A stretch of 64,000 bases of DNA. Source: Collinsella aerofaciens (GTDB taxonomy: Bacteria; Actinomycetota; Coriobacteriia; Coriobacteriales; Coriobacteriaceae). Every line of letters begins with the position of its first letter. The stretch's first letter is position 1. The position numbers were made by a program, and so were the translations under genes. Below are positions 48,873 through 56,416 of this stretch, in pieces. The DNA lies in contig NZ_JADMOP010000011.1 of the NCBI RefSeq assembly GCF_015558785.1, positions 1 to 64,000 on the forward strand. Direction: 5' to 3'. The notes under the pieces were generated by a model. It saw only the letters and a program-made list of their open reading frames with translations. It searched no databases and had not been told where the DNA came from.

Positions 48873-48985
48873 GCGCTCGCCGCTCATTCCTCTATGGCTA
48901 CTCAATAATCGCCTGCCGTCCCGTCCCGCCGCCAAGAGTGGGACAATAGCCCTCGACACTATTGTTTACTTTTGGAGGAAGTAGC

Positions 48986-49879
48986 ATGTCTACCGTCACT
49001 ACCATCAAGCGCGGCGGCCTCACCGCGGCCATCGATTCCATGGGCGCCCAGCTCACGAGCCTTGCCCTCAACGGCAACGAGTATCTGTGGCAGGGCGACC
49101 CCGCCTTTTGGGGCAAGCATGCGCCCATCCTGTTCCCCATTGTGGGCTCGCTGCGCAACAACACGGCGACGTCTGCGGCTGGCACCTGCGAGATGCCGCG
49201 CCACGGCCTCGCGCGCATCGTCGAGCACAAGCTGGTCGAGGTTTCGGAGGACGGCTCCTCGGTAACGTACGAGATCACCGACACGCCCGAGTCGCTCAAG
49301 GCCTTTCCGTTCCACTTTAAGCTCAACATGACCTATGCCCTGACTGGTGACGCCACACTTACCCAGACCTTTGCCGTCACCAATACCGGCGACGTGGACC
49401 TGCCGTTCTCGGTGGGCGGCCACCCCGCATTTAACGTACCTGCTCCCGGTGCCGAGGATGAGGCGTTCGAGGATTACGAGCTGGCATTTACCGAGGCTTG
49501 GACCAACGAGGCCCCCATCATCACGCCCGATGGCCTCATGACGTTCGAGGGTAGCTACAAGGCTCCCGATAACTCGGACGTGCTGCCCATCACGCACCGC
49601 AGCTTCGATAACGACGCCATCATGTTCACCGATACCCCGGGCTCCACGCTCACGCTGCGCGGCCGCAAGTCGGGCCACGGCGTCAAGATCGACTTTGAGG
49701 GCTTTAAGTACATCGGCGTGTGGTCTGCCGCCAACGACGCCCCGTTTGTGGCGCTCGAGCCCTGGACCGGTCATACCACCACGGACACCGAGGACGACGT
49801 CTTTGAGCACAAGGTCAACACCATCACCTTGGCTCCCGGCGAGACGGACAAGCGCAGCTTTAGCGTTACCTTGCTCTAG
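48986..49879 (+). CDS. Aldose 1-epimerase family protein
   Basis: A 297-residue protein of the GalM-like epimerase superfamily, closest to the group around YihR/LacX and the hexose-6-phosphate epimerases. EYLWQGDPAFWGKHAPILFPIVG holds the family's Trp and the R/K-P pocket, MPRHGLAR carries a catalytic histidine, VGGHPAFNVP a second histidine, and VALEPWTGHTT the catalytic glutamate. It interconverts anomers of an aldose or sugar phosphate. GGAGGAAGTAGC precedes the ATG. It stands alone; its stop is followed by the nested-hairpin repeat seen also after prfA. Confidence 0.9.
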   Translation: MSTVTTIKRGGLTAAIDSMGAQLTSLALNGNEYLWQGDPAFWGKHAPILFPIVGSLRNNTATSAAGTCEMPRHGLARIVEHKLVEVSEDGSSVTYEITDTPESLKAFPFHFKLNMTYALTGDATLTQTFAVTNTGDVDLPFSVGGHPAFNVPAPGAEDEAFEDYELAFTEAWTNEAPIITPDGLMTFEGSYKAPDNSDVLPITHRSFDNDAIMFTDTPGSTLTLRGRKSGHGVKIDFEGFKYIGVWSAANDAPFVALEPWTGHTTTDTEDDVFEHKVNTITLAPGETDKRSFSVTLL

Positions 49880-49894
49880 AGGTTCCGCCGCTCG

Positions 49895-50010
49895 GTCGAT
49901 GCTGCGCGCCGTCCAGAGCGACAAGTTGTCATTCAAAAGGCAAGGCATAGACCTTCTGGTCATGCCTTGCCTTTTTCATGCCACTTGTTCGCTCTGGACG
50001 TCGCTCGCCG
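49895..50010 (+). repeat. Nested-hairpin element, copy 1 (terminator-like)
   Basis: Outer arms CCAGAGCGACAAGT (from 49912) and ACTTGTTCGCTCTGG (from 49983) enclose an inner hairpin GGCAAGGCATAGACC / GGTCATGCCTTGCC at 49939-49971, followed by TTTTT. The sequence matches 55848-55970 closely, except that the inner hairpin there is inverted. It probably ends the epimerase transcript. Confidence 0.7.
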
Positions 50011-50142
50011 GCATTGCCAAAACATCGGCGTCCCCAATGACTACCGCGTGTCTATTAATTTTTCGAGCTTGTGCTGCGCTGCTAGTTGCTGGCGTATATC
50101 CTGTTAAGTCGTCAGCATACGATTCAACAGGGAAGGCAGATT

Positions 50143-51069
50143 ATGCATTCTCCCCATCAACGCGACGCGCATCCACAGCCGGTATGCAGCCGTCGCATCT
50201 TTTTGGGTAGCGCTCTCGCTGCGAGCGCTACCGTTGTCGCCGGCGCGCTCGCCGGCTGCCAGCGCCCGTCCACGCTCAAGGTGGTCCAGCCCACGACGGG
50301 CGGCGGTCGCGACGACCTGTCCGATTCCGTTATCGGCAAGGACAAGATCCGCATTGGCATGGAGGCGGCCTACGCTCCATACAACTGGCAGGTCTCCGAG
50401 GCCAGCGAGTACACCATCCCCATCGACAACGTGCAGGGCGCCTATGCCGACGGTTACGACGTGCAGATCGCCAAGATCGTCTGCAAGGCCCTCGGCGGCG
50501 AGCCCGTTGCCGTCAAGCAGAGCTTCTCGGGCCTTATCGATTCGCTCAACAACGGCCAGATCGACCTCATCATCGCCGGCATGAGCGCCACGCCCGAGCG
50601 CGAGGAGTCCGTCGGCTTCTCCGACCCGTACTTTATCGGCTACTTTGGCCTGTTCGTAAAAGAGGGCTCGCCCTACCAAAACGCGACCAAGCTCAGCGAC
50701 TTTAGCGGCGCTACGGTGCTCGGCCAAAAGGACACCATGCTCGATACCGTCATCGACGAGATCCCGGGCGTTGTCCACAAGAACCCGGTCGATTCGGTTC
50801 CCACGGTGTTTTCGAACCTGCTGCAGGGCACGTGCGACGCTGTGACCTACAACACCGAGAATGAGAAGGGCTATATGGCCCAAAACCCGGGTATCGTGCC
50901 GATTCAATTTGCCGAGGGCGAGGGCTTTAAGCAGGAGGTCACGGCAAACGTCGGCTGCCGCAAGGGCTCGGACAAACTGCTTAAGCTCATCGACAAGACA
51001 CTCAAGGGCATTAGCCAAGAGGAGCGCGACCAAATGTGGGACGCGTGCCTCGACCGTCAGCCGGCATAG
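50143..51069 (+). CDS. Polar amino-acid ABC transporter, substrate-binding lipoprotein
   Basis: A 308-residue extracellular binding protein of family 3. The signal combines a twin-arginine-like motif (CSRRIFLG, R17-R18) with a lipobox LAGC ending at C39, so it is a membrane-anchored lipoprotein that may use the Tat route. IRIGMEAAYAPYNW, VQIAKIVCKALGGE, IDLIIAGMSATPEREESVGFSDPYF and LLQGTCDAVTYNT are the standard amino-acid binding segments; R in TPERE and D in the VTY region would hold the alpha-amino acid group. It is followed at 9 bases by the permease and then the ATPase. The exact amino acid is unknown. Confidence 0.93.
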   Translation: MHSPHQRDAHPQPVCSRRIFLGSALAASATVVAGALAGCQRPSTLKVVQPTTGGGRDDLSDSVIGKDKIRIGMEAAYAPYNWQVSEASEYTIPIDNVQGAYADGYDVQIAKIVCKALGGEPVAVKQSFSGLIDSLNNGQIDLIIAGMSATPEREESVGFSDPYFIGYFGLFVKEGSPYQNATKLSDFSGATVLGQKDTMLDTVIDEIPGVVHKNPVDSVPTVFSNLLQGTCDAVTYNTENEKGYMAQNPGIVPIQFAEGEGFKQEVTANVGCRKGSDKLLKLIDKTLKGISQEERDQMWDACLDRQPA

Positions 51070-51078
51070 GGAGGCAGC

Positions 51079-52227
51079 ATGAAAACCATTAATCGCCTGG
51101 CCTCCTTTATCAAGGCCGACCACCGTTATGTGTACCTGGGCACGAGCGTTATCGCGGCGCTCGGCTTGGCGTTTAGCCAGCGCAACCCCACGCCGCTGAG
51201 CTTCTTGGCCCCCACGGGCGTGTTCCAAGATTGCCTTTGGGCGATTCTTTGGGCCTGGCTCGTCGTGTCGGCGGCGGCGCTGGTCACCAAGCTCATGCAC
51301 TGGAACGACTATCGCGAAACGTCGCCGTTTGCTTCCGAGCGCTTCCGTCGCGGCGCGCGCCTGGGCAGTTATGTCGTCGTTGCTATTGCGGCGATCTTCT
51401 TTGTCGACCGTTGCGTCATGTCGTTTATCGATCTGGTGCAGGTGAGCATTGTCTCGGACTCCAACCCCAGCGACTTTTTGTCGAGCCTGGTCTACATGAC
51501 CTACAAGAGCGGGGACTTCTTCATTCGCGGTATCGAGATCACCATCGCGCTTGCCACCTTCGGCACTGTCATCGCATTCTTCCTGGCACTGCTCTTTGTG
51601 TTCCTGCGTATTCAGACGTTCGACCGCGTGGATAACGACCTGGTGCGCTTCTTTAAGAGTATCGGCCGCGGCTTTGCGACCGTCTACTCCACCATCGTGC
51701 GCGGCACGCCCATGATGGTCCAGGGTCTGCTCATCTATTACGCGGGCTTCACCGTTTTGCGCGGCATGGGCTTCGAGACCGCTCAGGCCAACCAGATTTG
51801 GAGCACCTTCACCGCCGGCCTCGTTACCATCTCGCTCAACTCCACCGCCTACATGATGGAGGTCCTGCGCGGCGGCATCGAGTCCATCGATCCCGGCCAG
51901 GCCGAGGCAGCACGCTCGCTGGGCCTGTCGCAGTGGCAAGCCATGCGCAAAGTCGTGTTCCCCCAGGGCATTAAAAACGCGATTCCGGCGCTCACCAACG
52001 AGCTCATCATCAACATCAAGGATTCGTCGGTGCTCTCGGTTATCGGCGTGTTTGACCTCATGTACGCTACCACCACCGTCGCCGGCGTGTACTACCGCCA
52101 GATGGAGGTCTACTGCGTGGCGCTCGTGGTCTACCTGATCCTGACGCTCGTGGCGAGCCGCCTGCTCGAGGCCTTTGGCAAAAAGCTCGGCGCCGAGGCT
52201 CCGGTCACGCTGCCCAGCTCCAACTAG
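51079..52227 (+). CDS. Polar amino-acid ABC transporter, permease
   Basis: A 382-residue permease of the HisM/GlnP type with an extended N-terminus: residues 1-130 add about three membrane helices before the usual core. The core holds [39 protein letters not shown] and the ATPase-coupling EAA loop [22 protein letters not shown], then [17 protein letters not shown]. One permease gene only, so the channel is presumably a homodimer. It is the middle gene of a binding protein-permease-ATPase operon with spacings of 9 and 22 bases. Confidence 0.93.
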   Translation: MKTINRLASFIKADHRYVYLGTSVIAALGLAFSQRNPTPLSFLAPTGVFQDCLWAILWAWLVVSAAALVTKLMHWNDYRETSPFASERFRRGARLGSYVVVAIAAIFFVDRCVMSFIDLVQVSIVSDSNPSDFLSSLVYMTYKSGDFFIRGIEITIALATFGTVIAFFLALLFVFLRIQTFDRVDNDLVRFFKSIGRGFATVYSTIVRGTPMMVQGLLIYYAGFTVLRGMGFETAQANQIWSTFTAGLVTISLNSTAYMMEVLRGGIESIDPGQAEAARSLGLSQWQAMRKVVFPQGIKNAIPALTNELIINIKDSSVLSVIGVFDLMYATTTVAGVYYRQMEVYCVALVVYLILTLVASRLLEAFGKKLGAEAPVTLPSSN

Positions 52228-52249
52228 GCTTAGGACGAGGAGAATCATC

Positions 52250-53035
52250 ATGGCAGATACCGCCACTACCGGCACCGCGGCCGCCGCACAGACCAATGAG
52301 CCGCTCATCCGCGTCGAGGGCCTGCGCAAGAGCTTCGGCTCGCTCGAGGTGCTCAAGGGCATCGACCTGTCCGTTAACCCCGGCGAGGTCGTCACCATTA
52401 TCGGCGCCTCAGGCTCGGGCAAATCGACCTTTCTGCGCTGCCTCAACCTGCTCGAGACTCCGGACGCGGGCCATATCTGGTTCCACGGCCAGGACCTTAC
52501 GGCCGAGCGCTGCAACATTAACAAGCTGCGTGAGGACATCGGCATGGTGTTCCAGGGCTTTAACCTGTTCAACAACATGGATGTGCTCGACAACTGCACG
52601 CTCGCGCCCGTCACGCTCAAAAAGATGAGCAAGACCGAGGCCGAGAAGGTCGCGATGGAGCATCTGACGAGCGTGGGGCTCGAGAAGTTCGCGCACGCCG
52701 CCGTGGGTCGCCTGTCCGGCGGCCAAAAGCAGCGCGTGGCCATCGCTCGTGCCCTATGCATGAATCCGCAGATCATGCTGTTCGACGAGCCGACCTCCGC
52801 ACTCGACCCCGAGATCGTGGGCGAGGTGCTCGAGGTCATGCGCAAGCTCGCGGCCGACGGCATGACCATGGTCGTCGTCACGCACGAGATGGCCTTTGCC
52901 CGCACGGTGTCCGACCGCGTGGTCTTTATGGACAAGGGCGTGGTGCTCGAGGATGCCGCGCCGGCCGAGCTCTTCGGCAACCCCAAACATCAGCGCACGC
53001 GCGAGTTCCTCTCGCGTTATCTCGAGGACAAATAA
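52250..53035 (+). CDS. Polar amino-acid ABC transporter, ATP-binding protein
   Basis: A 261-residue ATPase. After a 20-residue Ala/Thr-rich start, the domain shows Walker [11 protein letters not shown]-loop in [13 protein letters not shown], signature LSGGQKQR, Walker [13 protein letters not shown] and H-loop VVVTHEM, all intact and close to GlnQ/His[19 protein letters not shown] is typical of polar amino-acid importers. It powers the permease encoded upstream. GAGGAGAATCATC precedes ATG 52250. The M20 peptidase gene 72 bases downstream may share the transcript, which would link peptide degradation to amino-acid import. Confidence 0.95.
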   Translation: MADTATTGTAAAAQTNEPLIRVEGLRKSFGSLEVLKGIDLSVNPGEVVTIIGASGSGKSTFLRCLNLLETPDAGHIWFHGQDLTAERCNINKLREDIGMVFQGFNLFNNMDVLDNCTLAPVTLKKMSKTEAEKVAMEHLTSVGLEKFAHAAVGRLSGGQKQRVAIARALCMNPQIMLFDEPTSALDPEIVGEVLEVMRKLAADGMTMVVVTHEMAFARTVSDRVVFMDKGVVLEDAAPAELFGNPKHQRTREFLSRYLEDK

Positions 53036-53107
53036 CCGACCGCAAACGCTTATGTGTCAGGGCCGCTCCCGTGGGGCGGCCCTTGTCGTCACAATCGAAA
53101 GGATGTC

Positions 53108-54523
53108 ATGGCCGAGGTTTGGCGCTTTTTTGCGCATGAGGATGATTTTGCCGATCTGGACGAGGCTAGTGCGTGCGAGCGCCTGGGCCGCGTGCTGTCG
53201 TTTCTGACCATCTCGAGTATGGATGCCGAGGCGGTGAACTGGCAGCCGTTCGACGACCTGCGCGCGTATATGCAGCAGGCTTGGCCGCACGTATTTACGG
53301 CGGGTAAGGTCGAGCTTATCGACCATTCGCTATTGGTGACGCTTAGCGGTTCCGACCCTGCCCTCAAGCCCATTATGCTCATGGGCCACATGGACGTGGT
53401 TCCCGTGGTACCCGGCACCGAGGCTGACTGGACGCATGCCCCCTTTAGCGGACATGTGGACGACACCTACATTTGGGGTCGCGGCGCCATCGATATGAAA
53501 GACCAGGTCGCAGGCATTCTCGAGGCGGTTGAGTATGCGCTCGCACACGGCTGGGAGCACGAGCGCACCCTGCTGCTGGCTTTTGGCCAGGACGAGGAAA
53601 CCACGCAGTTCGGTGCGGGTGCCATCGGCCGCGTGCTCGAAGAGCGCGGCATTGAGCTTGAGTACTTGATCGACGAGGGCGACTACCGCATCGTTCCGGC
53701 TGCCGAGTACGGCGCGGGCGAGGGCTGGCTTATGCATGCCGATCTCGCGGAGAAGGGCTATGCCGACATTGTGCTCAAGACAAAGAGCGCGGGTGGACAT
53801 TCTTCCAACCCCTACGGCGGCACGTCGCTCGAGGTGCTTAGCCGTGCCATCACCGCAATCTGCGATATCGAGTGGCCGACGCGCGTCACGGACCTGCTTG
53901 CCGCACAGCTCGTCGAGCTGGGGCTTTACACGGCCGATGAAATTGCCGCCAACGGGGGCGCCATTGTCCGCGATTGCCTCGCCAGCAAGAAGCTCTATCC
54001 GCTCGTGACCACCACCTGCGCGCCCACGCAGGTCGAGGGTGGCAGCACCGGCGCCAACGTAATGCCGCAGGATATGTGGGCCAATATCAATTTCCGTATG
54101 CTCGAGGGCACGAGCGTGGCCGATGTCGTGGCCCGCTGCCGCGTCGCCGTTGCCGAGGCGGGGCTCGCCGACCGTGTCGAGGTCGAGCTCGGCCCCGGCA
54201 GCTCCGAACCCTCGCCGTCTCCGCGCATCGGCGGACCGGGACTCGAGGCGGTTCGCTCCATCGCCGCCCGCTATTTCCGTGATCCAAAGGGGACGGAGGA
54301 AAACGGATCATCCGAGCCGTTGGCGATTGTCCCCTCGACCGTGATCGGCGCGACCGACGCTGCCAACTACCAGCGCATTTGCTCCGAGTGCATTCGCTTC
54401 TCGGCCTTTGTGGTCGACGATGACGAGTGCGATCGCGGCGTCCACGGCACCAACGAGCGCATTACCCGCCGCGCCTACCTCCAGGGTGTCCGCTTCCTCG
54501 TCGCCCTGATCCATACGCTTTAG
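53108..54523 (+). CDS. M20 family metallopeptidase
   Basis: A 471-residue peptidase of the M20/M25/M40 family. The di-zinc site residues are visible: H94 in MGHMDVVP, D129 in GRGAIDMK, the catalytic E163 and ligand E164 in FGQDEETT, an acidic ligand in IDEGDYR, and the final His in GVHGTNER. The dimerisation domain lies between about 230 and 340 (AGGHSSNP). It resembles the carboxypeptidase S / dipeptidase group that removes single amino acids from peptides or acyl-amino acids. GAAAGGATGTC precedes ATG 53108. Position after an amino-acid importer fits a role in amino-acid scavenging. Confidence 0.92.
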   Translation: MAEVWRFFAHEDDFADLDEASACERLGRVLSFLTISSMDAEAVNWQPFDDLRAYMQQAWPHVFTAGKVELIDHSLLVTLSGSDPALKPIMLMGHMDVVPVVPGTEADWTHAPFSGHVDDTYIWGRGAIDMKDQVAGILEAVEYALAHGWEHERTLLLAFGQDEETTQFGAGAIGRVLEERGIELEYLIDEGDYRIVPAAEYGAGEGWLMHADLAEKGYADIVLKTKSAGGHSSNPYGGTSLEVLSRAITAICDIEWPTRVTDLLAAQLVELGLYTADEIAANGGAIVRDCLASKKLYPLVTTTCAPTQVEGGSTGANVMPQDMWANINFRMLEGTSVADVVARCRVAVAEAGLADRVEVELGPGSSEPSPSPRIGGPGLEAVRSIAARYFRDPKGTEENGSSEPLAIVPSTVIGATDAANYQRICSECIRFSAFVVDDDECDRGVHGTNERITRRAYLQGVRFLVALIHTL

Positions 54524-54557
54524 AATCCGACAAAGGGACTGTCCCTTTGTCGGATTC
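54523..54557. repeat. TGTGACAAAGGGAC palindrome, copy 6
   Basis: GAATCCGACAAAGGGAC and GTCCCTTTGTCGGATTC pair perfectly. The outer arms differ from other copies on both sides (GTGAC/GTCAC to CCGAC/GTCGG). It starts at the last base of the peptidase stop codon. Confidence 0.8.
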
Positions 54558-54644
54558 CGTGCGGGTTATATGCAGGTTTGCCTGCACACGCTATCATATA
54601 TGGGTTAGACCACAACTATGTACCCCATACGCGAAGGGATGCGC

Positions 54645-54671
54645 ATGTATCTGAAGATCGACATGCTCTAG
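54645..54671 (+). CDS. Candidate eight-codon leader peptide upstream of prfA, ending in TAG
   Basis: ATG TAT CTG AAG ATC GAC ATG CTC TAG, encoding MYLKIDML. GAAGGG lies six bases before the ATG, a proper ribosome site. It is 80 bases before prfA, and its stop TAG is read by the release factor that prfA encodes, so an autoregulatory leader is conceivable. Nothing else supports it, and such a short frame can arise by chance. Confidence 0.25.
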   Translation: MYLKIDML

Positions 54672-54751
54672 CTGGACTTACCCCCGCAGCGGCGCCCCGC
54701 GCCCCATCAATTCTGCCGATTTTCGCCTTCACGCATATAAAGGAGTCCGTC

Positions 54752-55819
54752 ATGCGCGACAAGCTCGAAAAGATCATCAAGGCCTACGAGGAGCTCGAGA
54801 AGAAGCTTTCCGACCCGGCCGTCGCCTCCGATATCAAGGAGTTCACGCGTCTCAACAAGGAGTACGCGCACCAGTCCGACCTCATTGCCGCCTCGCGCGA
54901 GTACATCGGCGCGCTCGATGACATCGAGGCTGCCAAGGAAATGCTGCACGATACCACCGATGCCGATGAGAAGGAGATGCTCCAGATGGACATCTCCGAA
55001 AACGAGGCCAAGCTTCCCCAGCTCGAGGAAGACATCAAGTACATGCTCATCCCGAGCGACCCCAACGACGACAAGAACACCATCGTCGAGATCCGCTCCG
55101 CCGCCGGTGGCGACGAGGCGGCCATCTTCGCCGGCGATCTGTACAAGATGTACCAGCGCTTTTGCGAGTCGCGCGGCTGGAAGACTACCGTGCTCGATTC
55201 CAGCCCCAGCGAGGCCGGTGGCTTTAAGTCCATCGAGTTCAAGGTCGAGGGCGACCGCGTCTACTCCGTCATGAAGTTCGAGTCCGGCGTGCACCGCGTC
55301 CAGCGCGTTCCCAAGACTGAGTCCCAGGGCCGCATTCAGACCTCCACGGCTACCGTCGCCGTACTTCCCGAGGCCGAGGAGATCGACGTCCAGATCAACC
55401 AGTCCGACCTGCGCATCGACACCTACTGCGCCTCCGGCCCTGGCGGTCAGTGCGTTAACACCACCTACTCCGCCGTGCGCATCACCCACCTGCCCACCAA
55501 CACCGTGGTGCAGTCGCAGGAGCAGCGTTCCCAGATCCAGAACCGCGAGGTCTGCATGCAGATGCTGCGCGCCCGTCTGTACGAGATGGAACTCGAGAAG
55601 CAGCAGGCCGAGCTCGGTGCCGAGCGCCAGAGCCAGATTGGCCACGGCAACCGTTCCGAGAAGATCCGTACTTACAACCAGCCCCAGGACCGCGTGACCG
55701 ATCACCGTATCGGCTTCAACTCCACCTACAACGGCGTCCTTCTGGGCGATCAGCTCGGCACCGTCATCGAGGCACTTGCCGCCGCCGAGCGAGCCGAGAA
55801 GCTGGCACAAGCAGTTTAG
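54752..55819 (+). CDS. prfA: Peptide chain release factor 1
   Basis: A 355-residue class I release factor that ends translation at UAA and UAG. The GGQ loop (SGPGGQCVNTTYSAVRITH) contacts the peptidyl-transferase centre; the Q is followed by Cys instead of the common His. The codon-recognition region shows HRVQRVPKTESQGRIQTS, with PKT at the place of the RF1 P-x-T tripeptide. The N-terminal coiled domain and NQPQDRVTDHRI are as in other RF1 proteins. AAAGGAGTCCGTC precedes ATG 54752. The gene itself ends in TAG. It opens the conserved prfA-prmC-sua5-upp-atp block. Confidence 0.97.
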   Translation: MRDKLEKIIKAYEELEKKLSDPAVASDIKEFTRLNKEYAHQSDLIAASREYIGALDDIEAAKEMLHDTTDADEKEMLQMDISENEAKLPQLEEDIKYMLIPSDPNDDKNTIVEIRSAAGGDEAAIFAGDLYKMYQRFCESRGWKTTVLDSSPSEAGGFKSIEFKVEGDRVYSVMKFESGVHRVQRVPKTESQGRIQTSTATVAVLPEAEEIDVQINQSDLRIDTYCASGPGGQCVNTTYSAVRITHLPTNTVVQSQEQRSQIQNREVCMQMLRARLYEMELEKQQAELGAERQSQIGHGNRSEKIRTYNQPQDRVTDHRIGFNSTYNGVLLGDQLGTVIEALAAAERAEKLAQAV

Positions 55820-55970
55820 GTTACGCGGTTTTACCAAACCGCGTAACGGCTCGACGCTGCGCGCCGCCCAGAGCGACAATTTGTCATTCAAAAGGCGAGG
55901 CATGACCAGAAGGTCTATGCCTCGCCTTTTTCATGCCAACTTGTTCGCTCTGGACGTCGCTCGCTGTCCG
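55819..55970 (+). repeat. Nested-hairpin element, copy 2, with GGTTACGCGG hairpin
   Basis: A TTACGCGGTTT / AAACCGCGTAA hairpin (also at 35546) begins directly at the prfA stop. It is followed by the outer arms CCAGAGCGACAATT and CAACTTGTTCGCTCTGG around an inner hairpin GGCGAGGCATGACC / GGTCTATGCCTCGCC with TTTTT after it. The inner hairpin is in the opposite orientation to that of copy 1 at 49939. Probably the prfA terminator. Confidence 0.7.
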
Positions 55971-56029
55971 TCCTCTACCTGCGGCGTTCTCTTGGGTAGT
56001 CATTGGGGACGTTCTTAAATGACTAGGTT

Positions 56030-56335
56030 GAGTAAATTGCTATTCGAGTTTATTTAATCTGCTTTGTTAGAAATTAAGCAATTTAACTGCTTAAAGCAAT
56101 CAACGGCGTTTATCTGCTATCGATAATAATGCTCAAAAAATCGTCCGAGAAGTCGCAGTGCATTTTTTGATGCGTCGCACGTCAAGTGATTTGGCAAGTT
56201 CTTGGTTAGATATTGGTCAGTTTTGGGTCAACCTTGCCAAAAGCTTGACGAATGCAAATCTAGACGTCGGCGAATGAACATTTCAGGCAGGTTCCAAGCA
56301 AAATTCTGGGCTGATTCTCGATAATCGCCTTCAAT
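56030..56335. other. AT-rich gene-free segment between prfA and prmC
   Basis: About 300 bases much richer in A and T than the rest of the window, with no open frame of note and stops in all frames. Short inverted pieces occur (AAGCAATTTAACTGCTT), as do homopolymer runs (CAAAAAATCG, GCATTTTTTG). I see no known RNA family. It may hold the prmC promoter, or be a remnant of foreign DNA. Confidence 0.5.
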
Positions 56336-56416
56336 CGCCCCTTGCCAAGCGCTGGCCTCGCGTACAATCTGCTCCGACATTCGCGCGCCATCCGGCGCTT
56401 AAGAGGGGAGGGCCCC

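Noticed and set aside
50104-52986. 960-residue open frame on the minus strand
   Set aside because: It is antisense to the binding protein, permease and ATPase genes of a clear amino-acid importer. It exists because GC-rich codons leave few stops in the antisense frame. It has no ribosome site and no recognisable domain.
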